This document shows, in pieces, positions 11,490 to 22,653 of a stretch of 64,000 nucleotides of DNA. The DNA comes from Pseudo-nitzschia pungens (Eukaryota; Bacillariophyta; Bacillariophyceae; Bacillariales; Bacillariaceae): positions 2,976,001-3,040,000 of the forward strand of contig CM074762.1 in assembly GCA_037355855.1 (NCBI GenBank). The letters run 5' to 3'. Below the pieces are notes generated by a model that ran no database searches, was not told where the DNA came from, and saw nothing but the letters and a program-made list of their open reading frames with translations. Positions within the stretch are counted from its first letter, which is position 1. The number at the start of each line of letters is the position of its first letter. The position numbers and the translations under genes were made by a program.

Positions 11490-13169
11490 TTACTCATCGT
11501 CCACCATTACAATGTCCCTCAACAATCGACGTGAGGCTTTCTTGATATCCATATCCATATCCTTTGACTCCAACGAAGTAGCAATCGCTCGAAGAACCCC
11601 TGATTCCTGCATCAACGATCGATCCACCACCAACTGAGCCTTTTTGACAAAGCCAAATAGCCCTCCTTGATAGGATGGCTCAGGAAAATTGGCAATGCAG
11701 TCCACAATCAATGGAAGAACGAGCTCGAAGTCCTCCTTTGTCGAGAGAATCTTCTTTTCGCAGCACTGCACAAAGAACCGTGACGCTTGTATCATAAGGT
11801 TCTCGTCACCAATCCACTCAAATCCGCCTGGCCTCTTTAGAACTTCGATGCAATTGCTAAAGAAACTCAACTCTTGGAAATCATCACGAACCAGCAAATC
11901 ATTATCATTGATACTATTCCAAGTGGCAAAGACAAGTCCCATAACATTCGCAGTCAATATGCTATTGTTACTCTCTGTGACTGCTTCAGCCTTGCTTGTT
12001 TGAATGGTCTTCTCCTTGGTGACGTTTGTAGGTCGAACAATTCTTCGTTTCGGTTTTTTCATGACCGTCTCAATCGCAGTTCTTTTCCGGGACCCCCCAC
12101 CACCACAAATAGAGCTAAAGATCCTTTGTATCGCCTGTAACTGATAATTTGCACCCCCGCATGCATCGTACGATACAAAATTCCCACTTGTACGTTCGAC
12201 CGATTTTATGTCTGAGTTCTCCGTTTCCTTTACAACTCCCGTGGGTACCGTTTTGCGCGCTGGGATGCAGTTTTCCCCGAGCTTTACCATCGTTTCTAGC
12301 CCAACTTTAAAAACTGCAGAGAGTCGCTCTTTCTGTTCTTCAGGCTTGCCAATCTCGTAGGCTGACGATTTGTCTGTGATGTTCGCAAGGGCAGACCAAA
12401 CCCAATGCAGTGCGTCGAGCTGTGTGTGTATATTCTCCCCCCCGTATTGCCCGCTTGCCTGGAGCAATATTTCAAATCCTCCTCGCTTGGTTAAGGCTCT
12501 CACAATGTCCTTGGAATTGTCGAAAGAATTGTGATGAGGGCTGCGGACTGTGCAACTCATGATCGCCTTCGCGGCCATGGCAACACAAATGGGATCGCCA
12601 ACGTTGTTCTTGAGATAGAGCAATACCCGTTGGATTCCTCCCAGTTCCAAGAAATCTTCCAAAAAGACCTTGTCGTCGGCATATCCCCAGTGGCAGAGAT
12701 TGGTCAGGGCTACGATGGCATCGTGGCGCGAGTAATGAACCGTGTCAACAATCTTACAGAGTTCCGACGAGAGCTCTTCGAAAGACATACGCTCCTTTTG
12801 CTGCTGATCATTTCGGTCGGCAATGGAAACGCCAAAGGAAGCACGAGTTGTCGATGGAGGAAACATTGACGCGGTTCTCATTGGCGTCGCATCGGGTTTC
12901 GCAATAGAATTTGTCGTTCTCGCTCTCTTGGCGGGTTTCTTCAATTCTTGCGACTTCCTGCCGGTATGATCCTCCGTCCTCATCGATTCCGACACGAAGC
13001 GTCGGCGCTTGTTGCGATTAATGAGATTGATTATGGTTCCTCCAGCTTCAGACGTCGGGGATGGTGCATCTGTTGTTGTAGACGACGCTTCGTCCCTGTC
13101 GTTCATGGTCATGACTGATATCGAATCTTCTTCATCACAACTGGAAGTTATGAGCGACGGAAGAACCAT
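11490..13169 (-). CDS. Armadillo/HEAT-like repeat protein, hypothetical
   Basis: A single exon of 559 residues from ATG 13169 to TAA 11490. The first 120 residues are polar and basic (NRNKRRRFVSE and KKPAKRARTT resemble nuclear localisation signals). From about 125 to 260 the sequence has the rhythm of armadillo-type helices: DAIVALTNLCHWG, FLELGGIQRVLLYL, CVAMAAKAIMSC, then a GGFEILLQASGQYG-like repeat and ALHWVWSALANI. A second helical part runs from about 400 to 555. A polar, basic insert with KKPKRR separates them. Such repeats usually form a protein-binding solenoid; no enzyme motif is visible. Nuclear location is inferred only from the basic patches. I do not recognise a characterised orthologue. 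Confidence 0.75.
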   Translation of the reverse strand: MVLPSLITSSCDEEDSISVMTMNDRDEASSTTTDAPSPTSEAGGTIINLINRNKRRRFVSESMRTEDHTGRKSQELKKPAKRARTTNSIAKPDATPMRTASMFPPSTTRASFGVSIADRNDQQQKERMSFEELSSELCKIVDTVHYSRHDAIVALTNLCHWGYADDKVFLEDFLELGGIQRVLLYLKNNVGDPICVAMAAKAIMSCTVRSPHHNSFDNSKDIVRALTKRGGFEILLQASGQYGGENIHTQLDALHWVWSALANITDKSSAYEIGKPEEQKERLSAVFKVGLETMVKLGENCIPARKTVPTGVVKETENSDIKSVERTSGNFVSYDACGGANYQLQAIQRIFSSICGGGGSRKRTAIETVMKKPKRRIVRPTNVTKEKTIQTSKAEAVTESNNSILTANVMGLVFATWNSINDNDLLVRDDFQELSFFSNCIEVLKRPGGFEWIGDENLMIQASRFFVQCCEKKILSTKEDFELVLPLIVDCIANFPEPSYQGGLFGFVKKAQLVVDRSLMQESGVLRAIATSLESKDMDMDIKKASRRLLRDIVMVDDE

Positions 13170-14262
13170 CCTGATACTTTCAATTCACGGTGCGATATCG
13201 ATTTCACGGAGATACAAGGCAAAAGGCAATCGATAATCAAACCGTGGCGAAAACGTTAGTGTTATCGTATTAGGATTTTTTCTCTCTTTCAATTATTGAA
13301 TAAGCAATGGTTCGAGTAAATATTTACGATATTCCGTTCAAAATAGTCTGCTATCGTGGTAACTCTATCGTGTCTAAGTGTCTCTAAGATGAATGGGTCG
13401 TCAATAAATCGAATCCTGCAGTTCACGATTTTCTTAACAGTGATGAAACGGATCGTGGCTGATCGTGTCTCGCCAAATTATGAAGATGTGACATTCGACT
13501 AACCCCCATGCGCCAGCAAGGCGGCACAACACATGCGAGCAAGCATCACTCACTGGTTTACGAAATTAGAAGTAACCTTACCGTATTATTTGGAAACCAG
13601 TTAGGGATTGATTGAGTCGAATGAGTCGAGTGAGTCTTCAGTCTTCGAGCATTTTGAGACCTGAAAAAATAATTTTAAAAAATCCTTGTTTTGATTATGA
13701 TGGACCACGCCACCCCCAAAAACTCAGCTGGACAATGAATGAATCAATCAATCTCAACAACCCTCATGACGTCCAAGCATGACTGAGCGATTGAGCGCCG
13801 CATCATCTTCGTTGCGAAGATCGTGGAGAAAATAAATTATTCATCCATGAGTGAGGATTGATGGATGATGATGTGTAACAGCAGATGTTGTTCCGACATT
13901 GATTGTTGGTGGCGACTGCATCACCCGGAACGAACCATCCGACTGCATTGATGGTAGACGGATGCACCAAGCACACCCGTAGAATCGTAATGAGAAGAAC
14001 CACGAACTGGCTGATTGCACGATCCATTCACAACCAAGCCCGAACCAAACCAAACAGCATCCGATTGCATCAGCGACGGCGATACCACCTTCAGTGAATA
14101 ACAAAAGCGTATTCGAAAAAAATTGCACTTCGTACATCACAACACAAACAGGAATTTCCGAGTGCCATAAATTCAAGTTTCGACCATAAAAATCAAAACA
14201 GAAGTCTACCCACGCAATCTTTTTCACAGCATACTCACAAAACCGATAAAGTGAAAAGGATC
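13170..14262. other. Intergenic between divergent genes
   Basis: Shared upstream region of the armadillo-like gene (-) and the aspartic-protease-like gene (+), about 1.1 kb. It contains degenerate GAGTCGAATGAGTC repeats at 13613-13635 and ATGGATGATGATG near 13860. A 128-codon minus-strand frame (13841-14227) is not convincing. Confidence 0.5.
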
Positions 14263-15807
14263 ATGAAAATCACTCTAAGGAATAGAAACAAGCTCGAGCG
14301 ACGACAGAAGCCATCGCCCTATGTCTGCTTTGTTATCCTGTACGTTGTGGTTTCAATTTCAGCAACAGTTTTTCTCTCTTTCGTATCGAAGCAGCACGAT
14401 GTGACGCGGAACGAATATGGAACCACCGACGTTGGAAACAACTTTTTTGTCGCAGTCGAAGCCTTCACAATTTCGCCGACAAGCGTTGTTCGGCACGATC
14501 ATCGCCGGCACTTCATTGATTCTTCGTCTCCCGGAGGCAGAAAAGCGGCAGGCCTTCTTTCGTTACCGACCGACGGCGAGAACGGGGATACTGCAGCGGC
14601 CACCATGGACGCCACCGCACCTCTGGACTGTGCCACGGTAGTTCGAGCGCCACTGAAATTTATTGGACCCTACCCGTGCCTCGCTCTGACGTTTCCCAAC
14701 CTTTCCACGGAATCCCAGCGCTCTCGCAACTTGACGGGCGTCAGCCTTGATTTCGTCCTTGACACGGCAGCCAACATCAATACGCTTCAAGCACAGGTTG
14801 CTCGGGAGCTATCGCTACCACTAGAGGAAGATTCGCCGGCCCTACCCGGTGTGAGCAGCAGCGGTCCAATGGCAGGGGGAGAGACTTTTGTGCTAGGGGA
14901 CTCCCAGCTCGAGGAAGTGGCTGCATTGGTAATTTCCGTGGACGGGGATCAAGATCAAAGACTCCAAGACGAACCCTTTGATTTCATGCAGAACCTGACA
15001 GCGGCAGCACTCCCAGTTGTGAACCCGGGAAGTGCCGGACTGCTCGGTCTTGCCTTTTTCTATTGCTTCGAAGGGGGAGTGGAATTTTGCTGGGGATCCT
15101 CGCAGCAGCAGGATCAGCAACAGAGATTGGTCGATGGAATGATGGTTCCAACGAATTTGCAGGATGATTCGTCACCGTCGGTGACCTTTTATGGCGAGGA
15201 CGATTCCAACGCTGAAGACGGTGATTCTCTGTTGCAGAGAGCTCTTTCGGATTTGGTACGCGTTTCCATCGACCCGATTCCACTGACGCAGCTTCCCTCT
15301 CTCAAGATTAAGATCAATGGCGTGGAGATGATGGCCCTTCTGGACACGGGATCTCCCATCACCGTCTTGAACCAGGGTGCTGCTCGAGCCGCAGGGATCC
15401 AAACGTCGCAAGATTCCATGGAAGCTTCCACCGAAGCGAAAACCAATACCGGCGGGTGGAAGAATCCTTTTTCGTCCGTCATGGACAAGTTCAAGGAAGC
15501 GCAAGCCACCGCCGAAGCGGCCTCCAGGGGTGAAATACTCATGATTGGAGGTAGCGACGGAAGGCCAACCACTCTGTATCGCTCAAGTGCTGGTAGCCAT
15601 CCAAGCATTTCGGCAGACGCGATAGCGGATGGAGAGTCTGTTTCGTTTGGCGACGACCTTCCGGTATACGTTGGTGATATCCCGGGTTTGGCTGCGTTGA
15701 ATGGAATCGGAGTTGATTCGCCTCCAGCGGTGGTCTTGGGCTTGGACGTCTTGAGGAGGCGACCGAGAATGGTTTTTCGGCCACGTGAAAACGAGGTTTA
15801 TTTCTAA
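14263..15807 (+). CDS. Retropepsin-like aspartic protease homologue with two active-site-like motifs
   Basis: The frame also opens at a GTG (14251), but the first ATG is 14263, giving 514 residues. A hydrophobic segment at about 20-42 is a signal anchor or signal peptide. Two Asp-Thr motifs are visible: VLDTAANINTL (D167) and ALLDTGSPITVL (D361). The second matches the hydrophobic-D-T-G-(S/A) consensus of pepsin/retropepsin enzymes; the first has Ala in place of Gly. Such a pair suggests one bilobed enzyme or a duplicated retropepsin fold. An acidic, Gln-rich insert lies between them. A VLGLDVLRRRPRMVF segment near the end resembles the ILGMDLL strand of retropepsin-like proteases. Whether it is active is uncertain because of the DTA. 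It probably acts in the secretory system or on a membrane. Confidence 0.72.
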   Translation: MKITLRNRNKLERRQKPSPYVCFVILYVVVSISATVFLSFVSKQHDVTRNEYGTTDVGNNFFVAVEAFTISPTSVVRHDHRRHFIDSSSPGGRKAAGLLSLPTDGENGDTAAATMDATAPLDCATVVRAPLKFIGPYPCLALTFPNLSTESQRSRNLTGVSLDFVLDTAANINTLQAQVARELSLPLEEDSPALPGVSSSGPMAGGETFVLGDSQLEEVAALVISVDGDQDQRLQDEPFDFMQNLTAAALPVVNPGSAGLLGLAFFYCFEGGVEFCWGSSQQQDQQQRLVDGMMVPTNLQDDSSPSVTFYGEDDSNAEDGDSLLQRALSDLVRVSIDPIPLTQLPSLKIKINGVEMMALLDTGSPITVLNQGAARAAGIQTSQDSMEASTEAKTNTGGWKNPFSSVMDKFKEAQATAEAASRGEILMIGGSDGRPTTLYRSSAGSHPSISADAIADGESVSFGDDLPVYVGDIPGLAALNGIGVDSPPAVVLGLDVLRRRPRMVFRPRENEVYF

Positions 15808-17201
15808 GAGGCTTGGCGTTTTGCGGGGAATGCTTGATGTGTTTTTCGCCGAACACCAAGTCCTAACAAATCGAATAAGACTTGAATGAATTTCGTTAGC
15901 ATCCGAATCTACGATAGAATTCTGTGGTGATTGGAGATGTGAATGCACTTTCATTCTCGAATGAGACAAGGTAGTGAGCAGCTACAAATTCGTTTGCCTG
16001 TCACCATTGTTTCGTCGGACCGCATCAAACGCAACTGAACCGTACCCTGGTACCTGTTATTTGATAGTGGGCAGTTGTTTGAACTAGATTAGAATGTATA
16101 CGACCGGAAGATTACGAGTTTAAGATTTAAGATTCTAACGATGCAATACTATACTATATATGAAGCACCTTGAGATATTCAGTAATAGTGCGATGACGCT
16201 ACGAAAAACACAAGCTCGGAGAAAGTTTGAGCATGGTCAAACTACTTTCATTCTGGGTGTTTTTCTAGGGACAAGTTAAAATCCCGCAGACCCACAAGAA
16301 AGGTGTTGTCTGTTCGTAATTTAATTCTCAAGAGAAAAATACGAGATCACCATCTTCCAATCAACATCGGTGTGATTCACCATCGGTACACCATCGGGAT
16401 GATACGCGAACAAGTAGTAACGTCGACACAACAGAATTATTATTTTTGGAAAGTACATGCATTACTGTATTGATGCCGGTATGAATTTGATTGATCAAAC
16501 AATGGAACTGTGATAGAGAACAAAAAAAATATGCTTCGAAAACAATGGCTGGCCATCCCCATTCAATCCTCAAATACTTCTACCGTACGTACGGTAGTAT
16601 TGCTCGTAACCTTACCGTACAGTAATTTGTAATTTTGCGACTTCAGACAGGAGTCTCCAACACGAGGCTTGCGGTAGACGCGACAACATCAGATGCGAGG
16701 TAAGGTTACATCACGGTTTGCAACAACCATTCATCATCATTCCTAGGCATCTCGTAACAATTGCGACTTGTTGGGCCAGAATAGAAACCAAGTCCAATTT
16801 TCTTCCAATCAGAACTCAATGTGAACCGCTCTCAATCAATACTTCGTAAATACTAGTAGTAATAGGCAATGCGTGATCTTACCGCGGAACCGGGAGTGTT
16901 TCAAAAGCGAAATCCAAAGTTCAGACAAATTTGTAGTGAGAATACACGGGTTCTTCTTTATCAGTCGGTTCACTACCTTAAACAAGTCGCAATTGTTACG
17001 TTATGAATGATCTCGAAGCAACTGCCGATCCGATGTGGACGACGACCGGCTGTCTTTTTGTTTCACCACGCACTCGGAGTGTTTATTCATTGAAATTCAA
17101 ACTTGGTGCGTTCAACAATTTTCGGTCGTTGCCTCTTCCTTCGTTCAACAGATTCCGCTACCCCACATTCCACCGATCCAGGGAACAAGATTTTCGACGA
17201 G
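15808..17201. other. Intergenic, carries dispersed GTAAGGTTA-type motifs
   Basis: No gene is seen. A TACCGTACGTACGGTA palindrome lies at 16581-16596, followed by TAACCTTAC at 16607-16615 and GTAAGGTTA at 16700-16708. These motifs sit 490-620 bp upstream of the LOG-family start. Confidence 0.5.
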
Positions 17202-18424
17202 ATGTCTACAGTAGAAAAAGTGTCATCTTCCGCTGCCGGAGTTGATGCGGCCGAGGCCGAGCGGCAAGTAGAAGAATCCTTTTCCTCTTTTGTAACCGAG
17301 CCCGAGTTTTGTTTTCGGTCGACCGCAACCAAGTCGCTCAATGTGACTTGCTTTGGGTCTTCCTCCTCTAAGACTCCGGAAAAGCACAAAAACGAAGCCA
17401 AATTGCTGGGCTACATTCTCGCCAAGCGGGGCCACGTTTGCATCAACGGTGCCGGAGAACACGGCTGCATGGCCGCCATGAACGATGGCGTCCACGCCGG
17501 CGACGGACACGTCCGTGGTGTCACCCACGAAATGTTTGTGGTGGACAATGGCGACAACCAAACAGCAACCAAGGAGGAAAGGGTCAGTCTTGGCGAACCC
17601 AGTGGCCACCCGATTTTCGACGGTGCCGTTGTGCTCAAAGGCATTGACCAGCTACCCGAAAGCAGCGAAGCTTCCAATAATACAAACGGATCCCCGGAAA
17701 GACGTGGCCCGATTCGAGAACTAATAGTTGCAGGTGAGTAGTTTGGAATGACACCGTGCGTCGACCTCGGGGAAAACCCAGCCCAGTCAAACAACATCAG
17801 GGAAAGAGTTATCGTGACGAAGGATTCAATCAAAAACTCCGTCTTGCTTCTACGGTGTGAGCAGGCAGTGCTGGTTGTCCTTGCAATCCGGCGCATCACT
17901 CTCACTCACTCACTCACTCACTTACACACTCACCCGCGCATCCGAAACATTATTTCTACACTCCCACATTCTACGTGTACCATTATTGGCTAGGTGGCGA
18001 CGATCTCCAGGAGCGCAAAAAGTTTTTGGTGGCCTGTGCCGACGCCCTGATTGTCTTGCCGGGCGGTCCCGGCACCTGGGACGAATTGTGGGAAATGGCC
18101 TGTGCCCGGCACCTCGGGCTGAATACCCTGCCCATTGTGTGCGTCAATGTGGACGGATATTACGAACCCTTTCGCGAAATGTTGCACCGGGCCTACGAGG
18201 ACAAGCTCATTCACATGGAGCCGGAACAGATCATTTGGTTTGCGGACACGGCGGAAGACGCCGTTCGTTTTGTGGAAAACCCGGCGATGGAAACAAGTGC
18301 CGGAAGAGAATCGAGCCGGCGGAAATCACAACAACACGGAGAATATTTGTGGTGGGGTGCCTTGCAGACGTTTGTTGTCGGTGCTATGTTTGGAATCATC
18401 CTTAGTGGGCGTTCACACCGATAA
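17202..18424 (+). CDS. LOG-family cytokinin riboside 5'-monophosphate phosphoribohydrolase-like protein with C-terminal membrane tail
   Basis: Two exons, 17202-17733 and 17994-18424, are joined by a GT-AG intron of 260 bp; the codon split G|GT restores VAGGDDLQ. The product is 320 residues. ATG 17202 is the first ATG in frame; an in-frame TTG at 17103 was rejected. The family signature PGGPGTWDE lies at about 200-208, and a Gly-rich INGAGEHGCMAAMNDG segment precedes it, as in the LOG/lysine-decarboxylase-like fold. LOG enzymes release active cytokinin bases from nucleotide precursors; some bacterial relatives act on AMP instead. Unusually, after a polar Ser/Arg linker the protein ends in a hydrophobic segment (ALQTFVVGAMFGIILSG) plus a short basic tail, suggesting tail anchoring. 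An insert of about 60 residues between the two nucleotide-binding motifs is also longer than usual. It faces the next gene tail-to-tail, 256 bp apart. Confidence 0.88.
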
Positions 18425-18680
18425 CCCTTATCGAATCATCAACGTTACAAGCTGGTCGCGACGTCATCACCTGGCATAGTATTCATTGAGTGATGAATAT
18501 CCACCGAAGGTCCAGTTCCACGGAAAAGAATCGAACATTTCGTCAATTGGAATTTTTCTTTTTTAAAAAGAGGCTCACATTTGTTTCAATTCCCTGGACA
18601 AACTGCGGCAAGTGTACACGTAGTTGTATAACGTCTAAATATAGCTCCCATCAAAAAATGATGCATTAGAATTACTCCAA

Positions 18681-19505
18681 TCAACCCGAATACCGTTGTT
18701 CGAATCCGGGTGGAGGAATCGTAGTCTCGACGAGATTGGGCTCTCGTTCCTCGAGGTATTGTCGTATCGTCGTCTTGCGATCGACCAGAAATGTTTCGTC
18801 AAGAAACGAATCCAAGCAACTCGGTCCCATCGATTTGGCAGCGAGGTAACAATGTCTCAGGTAGACCCGGCAAGGAAGCAATCCGGAATCCCCTTCCCAT
18901 CCCCAGATGGTATCGATCCCGTACCGGGAAAAGTTTTCGTCAAAGCGAGACTTGCCCCATCGCTCGAGATAGCCCCGGTCTGTGAATCGTGTGCACAGGG
19001 TACCAAGCTTCGTAGAAGCAGCTGCGGTAGGCTCGTTGCCGTCTAGATCGGAGAATTCCACAAAGGGAACCTCCACAATATCGAATTCCTCCTCCCGCTC
19101 CAAGAAGGCCCCGGTAGGTCTCGTTGCAACGATCCGTCCATCGCCGTCCGTCTCGTCCAAATACACTTGCTCGCGCGGAACCTCAAAGACGGAACAAATG
19201 AACCCACCTTGGTAGTCAAGGTCATCGTTTTTCGTGCTGTAGAAATCTAATTCTTCCGCCGAAAGCGACGAAAACTCTTTGGTTTCCATGTTGGCGAGCC
19301 CTCGTTGAAAAAAGATCGATGCCGGATGACCAAAGACACGACGGTATTCATTCGAAACCCGACCGAGACGAAAGTTGCTTAGGTCCGGAAAGGTTGTTCT
19401 TGAAGAGCGCTCGCTAAGCAAGCTTCCCAAACCAAGAATGGTCACCAAAGTCGACGGTGGCGACGGTGGCGACGATGGTGACAGGTTGCAAGCCGGAAGT
19501 TTCAT
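18681..19505 (-). CDS. Possible gamma-glutamylcyclotransferase-like protein
   Basis: A single exon of 274 residues from ATG 19505 to TGA. The N-terminal TILGLGSLLSERSSRTTFP, then LGRVSNEYRRVFGHPA and FFQRGLANMETKEFSSL, recall a GGCT-like family with a leading GSL loop. FLEREEEFDIVEVPF is in the place where that fold carries its catalytic glutamate. No signal peptide or membrane segment is visible, so a cytosolic protein is expected. GGCT enzymes release 5-oxoproline from gamma-glutamyl dipeptides or glutathione. The family assignment is from memory of pattern and is not secure; the end (GWEGDSGLLPCRVYLRHCY) is unfamiliar to me. It converges with the LOG gene. Confidence 0.6.
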   Translation of the reverse strand: MKLPACNLSPSSPPSPPSTLVTILGLGSLLSERSSRTTFPDLSNFRLGRVSNEYRRVFGHPASIFFQRGLANMETKEFSSLSAEELDFYSTKNDDLDYQGGFICSVFEVPREQVYLDETDGDGRIVATRPTGAFLEREEEFDIVEVPFVEFSDLDGNEPTAAASTKLGTLCTRFTDRGYLERWGKSRFDENFSRYGIDTIWGWEGDSGLLPCRVYLRHCYLAAKSMGPSCLDSFLDETFLVDRKTTIRQYLEEREPNLVETTIPPPGFEQRYSG

Positions 19506-21504
19506 GGCGCAACCGAAACAAATGCCGATCGATGATCCCTGTGTTGTGTTGCTTTAACTTGACTTGACTTGAATTAAGTTTGTGCCATTGCGATGGAAGA
19601 CAGTGGCGTGGTATCCGATCTGTCTCTCTGTCGCTCGCCTCCGTTCAGTGGTGATCTAGTTCGAACCCACACCGGTAGTCTAGATCTGTCACGCTCTTTC
19701 TTCGAATGCGCCATGACGACAAGACTACGGTACGATTTCTGTGGTGCGGTAGGCACCTCCTTCTGAATTTTATCGTAGAGAACGTACGTACGGTAATTTA
19801 CGTACGTGTAATTCGAAACGGTTGATGTCTTTCGTATCCGTTCGTACCGTAGAGCTACGCACGGATCAATGAACAGATCATCACACTGCTGGTGTAAGGT
19901 TACCTAGTACTAGTATCGGATGAATAGCAGGGTTTACAGACGGAAGACTGACTCCTTACTATTACGAGTATAAGTCGGCAGGTAACAATTCAGAAAAATA
20001 CAGGGACATGTACTTGTGTAGGGTAGTGCAGTATTACTTCTAGTAACCTTACAGTGATATATTACAATACACTTCGTAATGAACAAATTCTACTAGCACT
20101 ACTACTATTACTAGTAACACTACTAGTACTATTCTGCATACCTGTACTCGTAAATGTTTATTATTTTGTGAACTCAATCAAGCCAATCTATAAGCCAGTA
20201 ACAAAGTAGGAGTGCACTACAGCAGTGCATCTCAACAGAGGTTGCAAAAGGTTGGCTCAAATCCATAGCCAACTGTGGATCATGTCTTAGTAATTCAGGG
20301 CAGAGATGAAATGCTTTTTGCCATTCCAGAAGGTTTGGTTTGATACAATGGACTAGATGCAATCAACCCAGCAAAGAAAAACATTATTTGCCATCTTTGA
20401 TTCTGGTGATCATCATTATCCCTGGATTGGGCATGGTGCAGTAGAATTTGCTAGTATGAATACTAGTAGATTTTTCTTGGCATTAAATCTCAATATGCAA
20501 ACAGACGGAATGAACAGTTCCAGTAGAAAACATTGTGGCTCCAAATGTGGAGATATTTTTGAAACTGGAAATGCAAATGCTTCTCAGACAGGCCGACCAA
20601 AGCTTCTAGTACTCATACTAATAGTATCATCCATAGTAGTACTACTAGTTCCCTCCTGGAAATCGGTTTCAATCAATAGTGGTATCACACAGATAAGGAA
20701 TGGCAATTCTCAGTTCCAAGTGAAGGCAAGTGGTTCACATAAATTGATCCATACCAATTGACATGAAGAAGAATCGGCCATTCAGGTGAACAAAAAGGAG
20801 TTTTTTGTCTCTAATGCTGGCATTTTGTGGGTGTTCCATTCTTTCACTCCTTGAAATCCAAGACCTTTTTCTTCCAGTCGTGTTTTTGTAAAAAATGTTC
20901 GTTTATTGTTAACCTCAAACCCGCAACGAGGAAAGTCGACAGGTTGTTATGATCACTTATTCCTAAGAGTACGAGTCCGCACCGATTGATTGATTCACTT
21001 TGTGCAATGCTCAAAAAGTTAATTAATCCAATGATTTATGATTTCACATCCGCGAAGACTTAGTAAGTAGTAGTAATACAGTATCATCCGTTTAAAAATA
21101 AATAATGCGACTACGGTACTGATAAGTTCGAAAATTAGGCGAAAAGAAGTATGTACTTCGTATTCGCATTTAACGTTTATGAACACCACCGCATGTGTAT
21201 CTTCACGAATTTTGTTCCTTCATGTTCCTATGTAACATCGAAGAGAAATTTTTTGTACATCGTGAAGCGCCATGTTCTTTCCTGCGTGATGGCTATGTCA
21301 AATCTTTTGAACCCTCACATTTTCGTGTGTTTCTCGAATATTCTCGTATTGTATTCGGCGTCACAAATCAAGACGAACCTTGTTTCCAATAAATAATACA
21401 CATACTTCTATTATTCATTCAATAAGCGTTATCAAAAGCAATAACCCAACGAAGATAAACTCAGCGATCAGGAATAATCAGTCATAGTGAACAAATACAT
21501 ACTG
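19506..21504. other. Gene-poor intergenic stretch
   Basis: It holds a CGTACGTACGGTAATTTACGTACGTG near-palindromic patch (19783-19808), GTAAGGTTA at 19894-19902, TAACCTTAC at 20044-20052, and dense ACTAGTA/TAGTACTA words at 20091-20132 and 20611-20650. One ATG frame (20357-20761, 134 codons, one hydrophobic segment) is possible but has no recognisable domain. Confidence 0.5.
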
Positions 21505-22653
21505 ATGACATCAACCAATAATGACGTTCTAACAAACCAAGCCATACGTCCAACGGAATCCTATTCGGATCGGCGTTGTTTACTTATTAATGACCGCGAA
21601 CAACAGCAGAGAGGACAACTGCACAACATACGGTCATGCGCTCCTTTTAACGGCAACGGTGGCGTCGATATAGGAAACATTACGATTCGTAACAATGAAA
21701 GTAGCAACAAAAACCACTCTGACGACCAAACCGAATACGAGGAGCAATCTCGAATTGCCATGAAGTCATTAAGACCGTATGATATTATTTGTGGGAGAGA
21801 AAGTGCCGCATTCAACAACATTGGGAATCGTCGGTTCCGAATACTCATCGGATTGAATGTCAAGAGGTACAACGCCGCCGAGGGACGGAACAACAAAGGA
21901 CGCTTTATCCGAGCCCTGGTTCACGAAATCGTTACTGAAATCGGTGCTCGTTTCTACAAGCTAAAGAATGGAGAGTTGACGGAACTAACAGCAACCCAGA
22001 TAAGACAAAAGGTCGGGCATGCCCTCCGAGACACGTTGGCCTTTCAAGAAAGTCAACAACAGCAACGCAAATGTGAGCAGAGAGCACCCTCTCCATCGCG
22101 ACAGTCAATGGCGCTATCTTCACTGCGATCGCTCGCCAGCAACCAAAAGCAGAACAGAGGAAAGAGCAATGAACGTAACAGTAGTTCTCGTATCCGTAAC
22201 AAAGAACAAACGCTGCATATTTCTCCTCCACCAACTCCAACGCAAACATCGCTGGAGATCCATCACGACGGTGATCGGATATTAGAACCCCCCGACTCTC
22301 TCATCGAAATCAGTAGACCAAGTTCCTTCCCCGTTTGGACCAGGTATCGGCAACAATCAGGGGAAAAGTTGGAGCGAGAGAAACGAATTTTTTTCCGAGT
22401 GAAAGCGTTCGAAATATCGTCACGGGACAGCACCAATAACAGCACCAGTTGTGATGACGTGGGCACGGATGACTACAATGAAAGTAAAACTCGGTACAAT
22501 GAAAATAATGATGATGGCAATGAAGGTAACATCCCATTGAATTTCGAATTTGATCCAATTTCAATTGATTATCACCTCGGGGAGTATCACAAATGCAGCA
22601 CTGTCAACGAAATTTGTGGAAACAATTCAAGGGAAGAGCAATCACTTTCATAG
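21505..22653 (+). CDS. DUF6824 domain protein B
   Basis: A single exon of 382 residues. ATG 21505 is used; an in-frame GTG lies at 21487. The domain spans about residues 90-180: RPYDIICGRESAAF, NNIGNRRFRILIGLNVKRY, EIGARFYKLKNGEL and IRQKVGHALRDTLAF. It is closely related to protein A in the IGNRRFR and KVGHALRD blocks. The rest is polar: an Asn/Gln-rich N-terminus, and a Ser/Arg-rich then acidic C-terminus without repeats of known type. No targeting signal is visible. Function is unknown; by analogy with protein A a nuclear regulatory role is possible but unproven. It lies about 1.8 kb from, and convergent with, protein C. Confidence 0.86.
   Translation: MTSTNNDVLTNQAIRPTESYSDRRCLLINDREQQQRGQLHNIRSCAPFNGNGGVDIGNITIRNNESSNKNHSDDQTEYEEQSRIAMKSLRPYDIICGRESAAFNNIGNRRFRILIGLNVKRYNAAEGRNNKGRFIRALVHEIVTEIGARFYKLKNGELTELTATQIRQKVGHALRDTLAFQESQQQQRKCEQRAPSPSRQSMALSSLRSLASNQKQNRGKSNERNSSSRIRNKEQTLHISPPPTPTQTSLEIHHDGDRILEPPDSLIEISRPSSFPVWTRYRQQSGEKLEREKRIFFRVKAFEISSRDSTNNSTSCDDVGTDDYNESKTRYNENNDDGNEGNIPLNFEFDPISIDYHLGEYHKCSTVNEICGNNSREEQSLS

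Noticed and set aside
13841..14227. 128-codon minus frame in the armadillo/protease intergenic region
   Set aside because: Lies in a divergent promoter region; no domain, Trp/Cys-rich random composition.
17888..17930. CACT-repeat with open frame inside the LOG intron as extra exon
   Set aside because: Splicing it out restores the conserved VAGGDD junction; retaining it brings a stop after GTGAGTAG.
18697..18720. GTTCGAATCCGGG, resembling a tRNA B box
   Set aside because: Lies inside a coding frame and no cloverleaf could be drawn around it; no A box at the right distance.
20357..20761. 134-codon ATG frame with one hydrophobic segment
   Set aside because: The hydrophobic part is encoded by CTAGTA/TACTAG repeat words; no domain or homologue recognised. 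Could be revisited with RNA data.
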